Assembly: GCF_023652955.1 (NCBI RefSeq)
Contig: NZ_JAKLOY010000001.1
Span: 372,001 to 436,000 of the forward strand
Direction of reading: 5' to 3'
DNA length: 64,000 bases
From: Geomonas sp. Red32
GTDB taxonomy: Bacteria > Desulfobacterota > Desulfuromonadia > Geobacterales > Geobacteraceae
Part shown: one piece after another, positions 35,551 to 45,077 of the stretch
How the letters are laid out: the number at the start of each line of letters is the position of its first letter
Numbering within the stretch: position 1 is the stretch's first letter
Made by a program: the position numbers and the translations under genes
Notes under the pieces: model-generated
What the model was told of the DNA's origin: nothing
What the model saw: only the letters and a program-made list of their open reading frames with translations
Database searches by the model: none

Positions 35551-36542
35551 CTCGTACCTCCTTTGGATATGGAGAAGGGGTCGTTGGCGAGGATCCCGCC
35601 GGTGACGCCGAGCGCTTCCTTGAGGGCCACGTCGCGGTCCCAGGGATTGGCGATCCTGGAAATGGCGATGAGTTTGGCTGGCGGCAGCCGGAAGACGAAA
35701 GCCGGGGTCAGCACGATGGCGGTGTTGAGCAGAGGCATGTCGGTGCCGTAGAGCAGGCGGCTGTGCAGTTCGCGGTGTTTCAGGAGACGGGAGAGGTGCC
35801 CTAAGCGGTTGATCTGGGTCAGCGCCGAGATGTCGGCGTAGAGGTTCGGGAACTCGCCGCAAAGCCGCAGAAAACGGGGGTGGTTAGCTTCGCCGCCGTT
35901 ACGGCCGTTACTCCCGGCGTGGGCCGCGATTACCTGCACCCCCTGCTGAAGCGGGAGCCGCAGCCGCTCCGGGTCTCCGAGCTCGTTGCGGGTCCAGGTG
36001 AAGGAGCTCTCCTCCCCGGTGTGGGTCAAAAGCGGCAGCCCCAGCTCCTCCATGCGCCGGTAGAAGGGGATGAGGCGCAGGTCGGCGGGGTCGATGCGCT
36101 GGATGGAGGGGAGCCACTTGATGAGCACCGCCCCGTCGGCCTTGGCGCGCTCGAGCCGCTCGATGGCGTCGCGGCGATAGGGATTGATGCTGGCCCCGAA
36201 AAGGAGGTTGGAATGGCGGGCGGTTTGGGCGGCGACGAACTCGTTGGGGATGTACATCTCCGTCCTCGCGCTGTCGAGCTCCCCGTTTTCGCCGGCGACC
36301 CCGTCCATGGCGAGGACGACCGCGGCGGCGACCCGCTTCGACTCGGCGAGGGTGGCGGAAAGCCGCTGTATGATCAGCTCGTCCCCGTCCCGCAGGATCT
36401 CCTTCTCAGTCACTCCGAAGGCTCGGAGATAGGTCCGGTACTTCCAGCTATCCCGCAGCTCCTTCGAGATGAAGCATCCGCTTCCGCCTGCGCCGATTCC
36501 GGCAGTGTGGCAATGGATGTCGATGATGTTTTTCTCTTCCAC
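35547..36542 (-). CDS. Amidohydrolase-family metal-dependent hydrolase
   Basis: A 331-residue TIM-barrel hydrolase of the amidohydrolase-2/TatD type. Metal ligand segments are DIHCHTAG near the start, LIKWLPSIQ, LLTHTGEESS, VIAAHAGSNG and LLYGTDMPLL. The start is GTG at 36542 with AAGGAG eight bases upstream. The stop overlaps the start of the lipid fusion gene by four bases, so the two are translationally coupled; perhaps it hydrolyses a lipid-related or small amide substrate, but this is speculation. No signal peptide. Confidence 0.82.
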   Translation of the reverse strand: MEEKNIIDIHCHTAGIGAGGSGCFISKELRDSWKYRTYLRAFGVTEKEILRDGDELIIQRLSATLAESKRVAAAVVLAMDGVAGENGELDSARTEMYIPNEFVAAQTARHSNLLFGASINPYRRDAIERLERAKADGAVLIKWLPSIQRIDPADLRLIPFYRRMEELGLPLLTHTGEESSFTWTRNELGDPERLRLPLQQGVQVIAAHAGSNGRNGGEANHPRFLRLCGEFPNLYADISALTQINRLGHLSRLLKHRELHSRLLYGTDMPLLNTAIVLTPAFVFRLPPAKLIAISRIANPWDRDVALKEALGVTGGILANDPFSISKGGTR

Positions 36543-36702
36543 GGTGCGGCTCCTTGACGTGCGGTGCCTGATGGTTTTGCCGTTGTTACTCTCAGCTATT
36601 ACAGCAACCGTGCCGACAATGGCAGCTATCCTCTAACAGTCTGTTTCGCCGAGACAATGCTGGAAGAGACAATGAAAGAGAGGATATTGACAGTGATTTG
36701 CG

Positions 36703-36732
36703 TTGACATATTTTGTACAGTTGCAGTACATA
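36703..36732 (+). promoter_or_regulatory. Promoter with an overlapping TGTAC palindrome, upstream of the sigma-54 activator gene
   Basis: TTGACA (36703-36708), 18 bases, TACATA (36727-36732). Inside and across it lie TGTAC (36714-36718) and GTACA (36726-36730), an inverted repeat with a seven-base spacer, suitable for a repressor or self-regulation. The region also has a direct GAGACAATG pair at 36653-36675. Confidence 0.55.
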
Positions 36733-36756
36733 AAATGCATGACAACCGGGAGAGAT

Positions 36757-38208
36757 ATGACAGTATCGGATTGGGAGTTCCTGGAGCAGGTAGCGAAGGC
36801 GGCATTCTCCAACCCGTTCGGCAAGGCCCGCGGCGACCTCGACCTGGTCATCGGAGGAGCGGCCCCGGATGCCCCCGCCGAGACGGTCCTCGACGCGGTG
36901 GTGAAGAGCGTCGACGAGCGGGTGGCCGACCTGGTGAGCCAGGGAAAGGGAGACCTCCGCCGCTACCAGGGAAAACGGCGGGAGACGCTGCAGAATTTCT
37001 TCCTCTTCCACGTCTTCCATCGCTACGCGGAGGAGTTCGACCGGCTGATCCAGCTGCAGACGGAGGCGGGAGACACCCCGAGGAGGGTGACCTTTGCGGG
37101 AAAAGTCCTGGCCGAGCTGGCGCAGTTCGGATTTGCCAGCCAGGAGGCGGTACGCTTCTTCTCGATCTTCTACCAGCTTAGGCGTGCCTACTTTTTCATA
37201 AAGAACGGCCTGGTTGGGAGCTCGCCTTCCATGCGGGAGCTCAGGAAGCACCTGTGGGACTGCGTCTTCACCCACGACATCAGGTGGTTCGAGTCGCGCT
37301 TTTGGAACCGGATGGAGGACTTCTCGCTCCTTCTTTTGGGAGAGACCGGAACCGGCAAAGGAGCGGCGGCCGCGGCCATCGGACGCTCGGGGTTCATCCC
37401 CTACGATCCGGTCAAGGGGACCTTCACCGAGAGTTTCACCAGGAACTTCGTCTCCATCAACCTCTCCCAGTATTCGGAGGGGGTCCTGGAGTCGGAACTC
37501 TTCGGCCACCAGAAAGGTTCCTTCACCGGGGCCATCGAGAACCATGCCGGCCTCTTCAGCCGCTGCGCCCCCCACGGAGTCATCTTCCTCGACGAGATCG
37601 GCGACATCGGCGCCCCCATCCAGGTCAAGCTTTTGCAAGTCCTGCAGGAGAGGATCTTCTTCCCGGTCGGGAGCCATGAGCCGAAAAGGTTCAGCGGCCG
37701 GATCATCGCGGCGACCAACCGCTCCCTCAACGAGCTCTGCGGCAGCGGCACCTTCCGGGACGATCTCTACTACCGCCTCTGCTCGGACGAGATCACCCTT
37801 CCCCCCTTACGCCAGCGCCTGAACGAGGACACGGGCGAGCTCGACCTGCTCCTGTCGAGCATCCTGTCGCGGCTGGCGGGGGCCTTTTCCGAGCGGGAGC
37901 GGCACTTGGTGAAACGGGTGCTGGAGCGGGATCTCGGGCGGGATTATCCCTGGCCGGGGAACGTGCGCGAGCTGGAACAGGCGGCAAAACGGATCATCCT
38001 GACGGGACACTACCAGGGGAGAAAAACGGGGGAGAAAATTGATGAGGCCGGCCGGCTGGCCGCCGGGATAGCGGAGGGGAGCTACGACGCGGAAGGGCTA
38101 TTGACTAACTACTGCACGATGCTTTACCGGCGTTTCGGGACCTACGAGGAGGTCGCCCGCCGCACCGGCCTCGACCGCCGGACCGTGAAAAAATATGTGA
38201 CCGGGTGA
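36757..38208 (+). CDS. Sigma-54-dependent transcriptional activator with unusual N-terminal domain
   Basis: A 483-residue AAA+ activator of RNA polymerase sigma-54. It shows Walker A GETGTGKG, the sigma-54 contact loop as GSFTGA (usual form GAFTGA), Walker B GVIFLDEIGD and the arginine-finger region FRDDLYYRLCSDEITLPPLR. The C-terminal helix-turn-helix is YEEVARRTGLDRRTVKKYV. The N-terminal ~185 residues are not a recognisable receiver, GAF or PAS domain and contain a helical stretch (RRETLQNFFLFHVFHRYAEE). The start at 36757 is set by GGGAGAGAT; a start at 36703 would lie on the promoter. The signal and target genes are unknown. Confidence 0.88.
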   Translation: MTVSDWEFLEQVAKAAFSNPFGKARGDLDLVIGGAAPDAPAETVLDAVVKSVDERVADLVSQGKGDLRRYQGKRRETLQNFFLFHVFHRYAEEFDRLIQLQTEAGDTPRRVTFAGKVLAELAQFGFASQEAVRFFSIFYQLRRAYFFIKNGLVGSSPSMRELRKHLWDCVFTHDIRWFESRFWNRMEDFSLLLLGETGTGKGAAAAAIGRSGFIPYDPVKGTFTESFTRNFVSINLSQYSEGVLESELFGHQKGSFTGAIENHAGLFSRCAPHGVIFLDEIGDIGAPIQVKLLQVLQERIFFPVGSHEPKRFSGRIIAATNRSLNELCGSGTFRDDLYYRLCSDEITLPPLRQRLNEDTGELDLLLSSILSRLAGAFSERERHLVKRVLERDLGRDYPWPGNVRELEQAAKRIILTGHYQGRKTGEKIDEAGRLAAGIAEGSYDAEGLLTNYCTMLYRRFGTYEEVARRTGLDRRTVKKYVTG

Positions 38209-38264
38209 TCCCCGCCCCTTGAGGGGACTGGTGACCGGTGCCGGGATGGGCGGTGCCTGCCCCT

Positions 38265-39590
38265 CTACCCCTCCCCGTTTTCCTTACTCGTACCCCGGCC
38301 GCCATCCTCTCCTTCCGCACCCCGGCCACTCCGGTTCTCGAATCTCCCGAGGCTCTGGTGGAAAAGGCGGGTCTGCTCGGCGGAACAGGCCGGGCACATG
38401 CCGTGGCTGAAGGTGGCATCGGAGTTTTCGGTGATGTACTTCTCCACCTGCTCCCACGACTGCTCGTCCGTGCGGACCTTCTTGCAATAGGAACAGATGG
38501 AGATGATCCCCTCCAGCCGGCGCACGCGCGACAAGGCGGCGTTGAGCTCCTCGTTGCGCCGTTCCATCTCCTTACCGTAGCGGCTGGCCTGGGCACGCAG
38601 CATCTCGCTGATCTTACCCTGGCGCAGCGTCCGGGCCGCCACCACGGTGGCTATCATGAAGATTCCGAGCAAGGCTAGCTCGATGGCGGCTTCTTTGCGC
38701 CAGCGCGCGAGGTAATCGCTGGGGGAGGCGGTCGCGAAAACGTAGAAGGGATAGTTGGCGGCCTTGCGGAAGGTAACGGTCCGCTCCTGGTGGTCGCGGG
38801 CGAAGACCGTATTGTAGGTAGCGGTGACCGGGTGCAGCCTGATCATCTCGCGCGTCTTTTCCGAGATGACGTCGGAGCCGATCTGGCTTCCCGGCTCGAT
38901 TCCTTTCGGCTTGAGGGCCACCAGGTTGAGATCGGAATCGCGGATGCCGATGGCGCCGTGGGGCCCAATATCGAGGTGGGCCAGCAGCTTCTCGAAGTAG
39001 CTCACGTCGAAAAGGCCCAGCACAACGCCGGCGAAGGAGCCGTCGGGCCGGTTGATCCGGGTAGCGAGCACCAGCACCCAGTTGCCGTACACCTTCCCCC
39101 TCAAAAGCCGGGACATGATCATCTCCCCGTGGGGAGCCTCACGCAGGCGCCGGAAGTATTCGCGATCGGCAACGGTGGTGGTGACTCCGAGCGGCGGATC
39201 CAGGCCGTAGCGGATGTCCCCCATGGCATCGGTGACCCGGATGCCGTACAACTCCGGAAGGAGCGGAAGCTCGCCTCCGATGTACCTGTTGAGGCGGCCC
39301 TGTTCGATCCCCCCCGCCGCGATCTCCTCCTCGGCCTCGTGGGCCACCCCAGCCAGCCCCACGTTGATCTTGTCGAGGATGTTGCAAAGGTTCCCTTCCA
39401 TCCCGGCGGCCATGTTCTTGGTCGTGATGACGGCCAGGCTGCAGTGGTGACGATGGCTCCGCAGGAGTGCATAACCGACGATGACGGAGACCAGGAGATT
39501 GACGAAGATGGTGACGGCGACCAGCCGCCGGGAGAACCCTTCCGCCTCCCGTCCCACCAGGCCCGGCTCGTTTAATGGTGCCTGCTCCAT
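38265..39590 (-). CDS. Cache-domain membrane sensor with Cys-rich C-terminal module
   Basis: About 441 residues. A TM helix (LVAVTIFVNLLVSVIVGYAL) is followed by a periplasmic double-Cache sensor of about 240 residues (DREYFRRLREAPHGE, LGLFDVSYFEKLL). A second TM (ALLGIFMIATVVAARTL), a coiled coil (RYGKEMERRNEELNAALSRV) and then ISICSYCKKVRTDEQSWEQV...HGMCPAC follow. This last part resembles the tail of the protein at 10702. No kinase or cyclase output is present. ATG at 39590 is preferred (GGAG six bases away) over 39626. It is probably a stand-alone sensor feeding a partner elsewhere. Confidence 0.8.
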   Translation of the reverse strand: MEQAPLNEPGLVGREAEGFSRRLVAVTIFVNLLVSVIVGYALLRSHRHHCSLAVITTKNMAAGMEGNLCNILDKINVGLAGVAHEAEEEIAAGGIEQGRLNRYIGGELPLLPELYGIRVTDAMGDIRYGLDPPLGVTTTVADREYFRRLREAPHGEMIMSRLLRGKVYGNWVLVLATRINRPDGSFAGVVLGLFDVSYFEKLLAHLDIGPHGAIGIRDSDLNLVALKPKGIEPGSQIGSDVISEKTREMIRLHPVTATYNTVFARDHQERTVTFRKAANYPFYVFATASPSDYLARWRKEAAIELALLGIFMIATVVAARTLRQGKISEMLRAQASRYGKEMERRNEELNAALSRVRRLEGIISICSYCKKVRTDEQSWEQVEKYITENSDATFSHGMCPACSAEQTRLFHQSLGRFENRSGRGAEGEDGGRGTSKENGEG

Positions 39591-39832
39591 AAGGTGCTCC
39601 ACTTTTCCGAAACCGTTTTCCCTCATAGGAACATCGCCGTTAGACTAAGCCGGGGTAATGGACTGTATGAGGCAAATCGCCGTGGAAAACTTATACCGCA
39701 TCATTGTGGTGGTGTCACGAGCAGCGGGAGAAGTTTCTCGATGACAAGGCAAAGAAAAACCGGGCCCTTTCGGGTATCCCGGTTGCTTCCTCCAGCAGGT
39801 GCCAGTGGAGTGTCTATTTCAGTCCAGCGTCC

Positions 39833-40012
39833 TTAGACAGAACGTCCTTTTCTGCCTGCCTGGATCTTACCGTGAGCGGTTATCACGTGGACGTTGTGGT
39901 TCGGTTCACGCCGCATCATCGTCTCGTGCTTTTGGGGAACGATCGGCGTAAAGGTGGCGTGTTCCGCCGTCAGTTTCTTCTTCGGTTCCGCCGGCATTTT
40001 CATCCCTTTCAT
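39833..40012 (-). CDS. Small basic protein, hypothetical
   Basis: A 59-residue reading frame beginning MKGMKMPAEPKKKLTAEH, with many Lys, His and Arg and no hydrophobic helix. The strongest evidence is a ribosome site, GAGGAGGTGA, eight bases before the ATG at 40012. It lies 92 bases after the MCP gene stop on the same strand. I do not recognise it. Its high His/Met content (HETMMRREPNHNVHVITAHG) could bind a metal or nucleic acid. Confidence 0.5.
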   Translation of the reverse strand: MKGMKMPAEPKKKLTAEHATFTPIVPQKHETMMRREPNHNVHVITAHGKIQAGRKGRSV

Positions 40013-40104
40013 GACAGTCACCTCCTCTCCTGATATTAAAAGTATATCATTTCACAAGGTAACTATCACAGAAGAATCCACGCCTAATCCTGCCGCTGCT
40101 ACTT

Positions 40105-42207
40105 TTAAAGCTTGAACGCCCCGGTCCCCTCCTGGAGGACGTCGACCTGCCCGGTGAGGTGCTGGGCCCCCATCTCCAAAAGCGCCGCAGCCTGGAGGCA
40201 TTTCTCGGCATCGGAGCCGATCTCGGCCACCGCCGCCGCGATCTGGAGGCTGCCCTGGGCCTGGGCCGCACAGGCCGACTCGATGGTCCTCGACATGGCG
40301 GAAACATCGACCATGGAATCGGCGATGGAACGGCCGACTTTGCTCTGTTCGCGGGTGGCGGCGCGGAACTGGGTGGCGAGGTCCTTCATGTTTTCCGAGG
40401 CCGAAAGGATCGCCTCCTTGGCCGCCGCCTGCTCATGGATGGCCCTCTCGATCTTCTCCGTCATATCGGTGACCCGGTCCATGGCCTGCCGGATCAGGGT
40501 GGTCCCTCGCGCCTGCTCCTCGGTGGCGGTGGCAATGCCGCTTATGTGGCTGCGGGCGCTCGACACCCCGGTGACGATCTTTTCCAGTGCCGCACTGGAG
40601 CGGGTGCTCAGGTCCTCGCCGGCCGCGATGCGGTGATCGGTCTCCTGGATCACCGCCACCGCCCGCTCGGTCTCCTTCTGGACCGCCGAGATGAGATCGG
40701 CGATCTCGCTGGTGGAGCGGGCGGTCCCGGCTGCCAGGGTCTTGATCTCGCCGGCTACCACCGCGAACCCTTTGCCGTGGACGCCTGCCTGGGCGGCGAT
40801 GATGCTCGCGTTGAGGGCCAAGAGCGCGGTGCGGGTGGCGATGTCGTCGATCACCGACGAAATGGCGCCGATCTCCTTGGTCCGCGCGGTCAGGTTGGCG
40901 ATCACCTCGTTGGTGACCTCGGAGGCGGTCCGGATGTCATGTATCCCCTGGCGCATGTCGGCCATCGCCTCGGCCCCCTTCTGGGCGTCCCGCTCGACGA
41001 AAGCGGCAATCTCCGCCGTCTGCAGGGCGTTGCCCCGGACGTGGTTGGTGGCCGCTTCCATCTCCATGATGGAGGAGGCGGTCGACAGAGAGGATTCCAC
41101 CAGCGCCCGAGTATGTTTCCCGATGTCGCTGGTGGCGGAGGCGCTCTGCATGATGGCCGCGGTCACCTCCCCGACCAGCGAGGTGAGCTTCTCCGCGTTG
41201 AGGGCCACCTCTTCGGCGCTCGCCGTCATCTCGAGGATGGACGACGAGGACTCCGAGGCGGCCTGCGCGAGCCGTTCGGTCTCGGCGCCGATCTCCTTCG
41301 CCTTCCCGGCGATCTTTTCGACGTGGGCGGCGGTCTCCGCCACCTTGCTCTGCTGATGCTGGGCCGCCGCCAGGGCGTGATCGGCCTCGGAGGCCAGCCG
41401 GTCCGAGATGTCCTCGATGGCTCCGGTCGACCTGGTCACCCGGCCGATCATGCCGTAAAGCCCCGCCACCATGGTACGCAGCGATTCGAGGAGCTTCCCG
41501 GCCTCGTCCCGTCCCCCTTCCGGGATCGGCACGGTCAGGTCTCCCCGGGCCACCGCGCCGGTGACGGTTACCGCCTCGCCGAGCGGGGCGAGGGCCAGCC
41601 GGGCGAACCAGACCGCGATGCTGCTGGCGACCAGGGTGAAGGCGAGGGCAAGGGCGATGACCACCAGCCGCGTGTGCTCGAAGGATTCCAGGAAATCGGC
41701 CGTCTTCACCCCGACGTAGAGCGCACCGATGACGTTGCCGCCGGCGTCGCGGATCGGGTCGTAGGCGGTAAAGTAGGGGATGTTGAGGATGGGGGCGATG
41801 CCGCGGTACGATTCACCTTTGCGGAAGACCGCGTCGTAGGCGGGTCCTTTGAGCTTGGTCCCCACCGCGCGGCTGCCGTCTTCCTTGATCACGTTGGTGG
41901 CGATCCGCTCGTCGTTCATGAAGACGGTGGCGGTCCCGCCGCAGATCTTGGCCACCTTGTCGGGAAGCTCGTTATCGTCGTTGAGGACGTAGTCCCCGGC
42001 CAGCAGGCGGTTTCCGGCGATGTGCAGGGGCCCCTTCTGCCTGACCAGCTCCCAGAAGGTGTTGATCCTGCTTTCCTGCGAGGTGGTGGCGACCCGCACC
42101 ATTTCCTGGCGCATCTTGGCAAGGGAAAGGTAGGTTGTAACAGTGACGGCAGTAACAACTATGCAGACGGTGAGTACCGTGATCTTTTTTACAATGGTCA
42201 TTTCCAC
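40105..42207 (-). CDS. Methyl-accepting chemotaxis protein with single-Cache sensor
   Basis: A 700-residue protein: TM 1 (about 7-28), a periplasmic Cache domain of the GGTATVFMNDERIATNVI type (about 35-180), TM 2 (VVIALALAFTLVASSIAVWF), HAMP and a long coiled-coil signalling domain. The tip reads IATRTALLALNASIIAAQAG and continues VHGKGFAVVAGE. Compared with Tsr, positions F373, E385, R388 and E391 are replaced, so coupling to CheA/CheW may differ. The Cache domain closely resembles that of the kinase at 46556. Start is uncertain: GTG at 42207 or ATG at 42201. The upstream region carries GTATAC palindromes. Confidence 0.9.
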   Translation of the reverse strand: MEMTIVKKITVLTVCIVVTAVTVTTYLSLAKMRQEMVRVATTSQESRINTFWELVRQKGPLHIAGNRLLAGDYVLNDDNELPDKVAKICGGTATVFMNDERIATNVIKEDGSRAVGTKLKGPAYDAVFRKGESYRGIAPILNIPYFTAYDPIRDAGGNVIGALYVGVKTADFLESFEHTRLVVIALALAFTLVASSIAVWFARLALAPLGEAVTVTGAVARGDLTVPIPEGGRDEAGKLLESLRTMVAGLYGMIGRVTRSTGAIEDISDRLASEADHALAAAQHQQSKVAETAAHVEKIAGKAKEIGAETERLAQAASESSSSILEMTASAEEVALNAEKLTSLVGEVTAAIMQSASATSDIGKHTRALVESSLSTASSIMEMEAATNHVRGNALQTAEIAAFVERDAQKGAEAMADMRQGIHDIRTASEVTNEVIANLTARTKEIGAISSVIDDIATRTALLALNASIIAAQAGVHGKGFAVVAGEIKTLAAGTARSTSEIADLISAVQKETERAVAVIQETDHRIAAGEDLSTRSSAALEKIVTGVSSARSHISGIATATEEQARGTTLIRQAMDRVTDMTEKIERAIHEQAAAKEAILSASENMKDLATQFRAATREQSKVGRSIADSMVDVSAMSRTIESACAAQAQGSLQIAAAVAEIGSDAEKCLQAAALLEMGAQHLTGQVDVLQEGTGAFKL

Positions 42208-42541
42208 TACTGTTATTCACTCCGATACCGTGGCGATACATTGCTTTTCATCTGTACGTGCAATGAAAGATACTGTATACAGCACATGCCAATCAGTAAC
42301 AGCTACATAGTGTATACGACATTTTTACACACTGATCAGGTGTATCTGCAAGGTACGCCAATATTAACTGCCAAATTCAAGGGCCAAAATGTATACCATA
42401 TCACCATAAAATCACAAGTAATTATTTAACATCTCGTGAACAGCATTGCTGGTTTCAGCACGACAAGAAAAAGCCACCGGTCACATGACCGGTGGCTTTT
42501 TTGCGGGAAGAGGAGGCGGAAGAAGAAGGGTATCCGGTGGG
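42208..42541. other. 334-base intergenic region with three GTATAC sites and a terminator
   Basis: No gene seen. A/T-richer than its surroundings. GTATAC occurs at 42275-42280 (within CTGTATACAG), 42312-42317 and 42391-42396, and ACACTGATCAGGTGT forms a near palindrome at about 42329-42343. It holds the promoter region of the MCP gene, and its right end has the terminator of the aldo/keto reductase gene. Confidence 0.6.
42468..42500 (-). terminator. Rho-independent terminator after aldo/keto reductase gene
   Basis: CCACCGGTCA (42474-42483) pairs with TGACCGGTGG (42486-42495), flanked by A and T runs. It lies about 40 bases past the stop codon at 42542. Confidence 0.88.
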
Positions 42542-43964
<1,423 letters not shown>

Positions 43965-44684
43965 ATGAAAGAGAATGCCGGAATTACCGAAACTGTGACG
44001 GTCGGCGAAATTGTCGCCAAAGATTTCAGAACGGCCGGGGTCTTTGAAAAATACGGGATAGATTTCTGCTGCGGTGGCAACATCGCGGTGGCAAAGCTCT
44101 GCCACGAAAAGGGGATCGACGCCCGCGAGCTTGGCCAGGAGCTCGAAAAGGCTTCGGCAGAACCGATCGAGCGTAGCCACAACTATAACGCGTGGGAGCT
44201 TCCCTTCCTCGCCGACTATATCGTCAACACCCACCACGCCTACCTCAAGGAAAGCATGGCGACCATCGAGGCCTACGCGGCCAAAATCGCCCAGGTTCAC
44301 GGCGAGCGCCATCCCGAGGTGGTAAAGATCGCGGAAATCTTCTCCAAGATTGCCGCGGACATGACGCTTCACCTGCGCGAGGAGGAGGAAATCCTGTTCC
44401 CCGCCATCAAGAAGCTGTCGGACAAAAGGAAAGCGGGGGCGGCTCCCGACTCCGGCGATCTCGAATCCCTCAGGGGGACGCTGACGACGGTCACCCACGA
44501 GCACGACGAGATAGGCGAGGCGGTGCATGCCATCCGGGACCTTTCCGGCAATTACCGTGTGCCGGGCGACGTCTGCAACACCTTCATGGTCACCTACCAA
44601 AAACTCAAGGAGTTCGAGGACGACCTCCACAAGCATGTTCACCTGGAAAACAACATCCTCTTCCCCAAAGCGGCGAAGCTCTAG
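43965..44684 (+). CDS. ric: Iron-sulfur cluster repair di-iron protein (Ric/YtfE/ScdA)
   Basis: A 239-residue cytoplasmic protein that repairs clusters damaged by nitric oxide or peroxide. The N-terminal DUF542-type segment has C35-C36 in DFCCGGNIAVAKLCHEKG. The hemerythrin-like helical bundle carries the di-iron ligands in VNTHHAYL, HLREEEEILFP, THEHDEIG and HKHVHLENNILFP. Length and layout are normal. An FNR-type site precedes it. A small hydrophobic peptide gene follows 17 bases later. Confidence 0.95.
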   Translation: MKENAGITETVTVGEIVAKDFRTAGVFEKYGIDFCCGGNIAVAKLCHEKGIDARELGQELEKASAEPIERSHNYNAWELPFLADYIVNTHHAYLKESMATIEAYAAKIAQVHGERHPEVVKIAEIFSKIAADMTLHLREEEEILFPAIKKLSDKRKAGAAPDSGDLESLRGTLTTVTHEHDEIGEAVHAIRDLSGNYRVPGDVCNTFMVTYQKLKEFEDDLHKHVHLENNILFPKAAKL

Positions 44685-44701
44685 AAAGAAGGACCTGACC
44701 C

Positions 44702-44800
44702 ATGACTATCATCGTACTTTCCGTAGCATTCCTCTGGACACTGACCGCCGCGGTATCGCTTTGCCCGTTCCGGCACCACGAGAGAGCCGAGGACAACTGA
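44702..44800 (+). CDS. 32-residue single-TM peptide, hypothetical
   Basis: MTIIVLSVAFLWTLTAAVSL followed by CPFRHHERAEDN: one membrane helix and a short His/Glu tail. AAGGA lies nine bases before the ATG. It is likely in one transcript with ric. No family name. The similar-looking small membrane gene at 51408 is of the same general type. Confidence 0.45.
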   Translation: MTIIVLSVAFLWTLTAAVSLCPFRHHERAEDN

Positions 44801-44931
44801 CGCCGCCTTCGTCCCCCTCAACCCTGCCGAAGCCCCCGGGACTCTCTCCATAGAGGGTGCCCGGGGAATCCTCCCTACCCCACCTCCCGTAGCGCCACGC
44901 CCCCTGCTGGTCCTCCTAAAAACTTTTCTGC

Positions 44932-44945
44932 GGCACTCTCTTTGC
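44932..44945 (+). promoter_or_regulatory. Sigma-54 (-24/-12) type promoter of the di-haem peroxidase
   Basis: GGCAC at 44932-44936 and TTGC at 44942-44945, with GG and GC separated by exactly 10 bases, as the RpoN consensus requires. It lies 133 bases before the start codon at 45078. One base of the -24 element differs from TGGCAC (C instead of T). Confidence 0.55.
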
Positions 44946-45077
44946 GCATTCGCTCTGGACAGTCGCAGAGACCGATCTAGAATTGTCAGGTTGTCTCGAA
45001 GACACAAGTCTCAGTCAATGATCCGCCTGCACTGTGCGCGATACTGTCAGGCGAGAAACGACAGAAGGAGGAGTATT

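Noticed and set aside
40159-42429. 756-codon plus-strand frame opposite the chemoreceptor
   Set aside because: Antisense shadow; residue composition is Gly/Arg/Asp-rich and matches no family.
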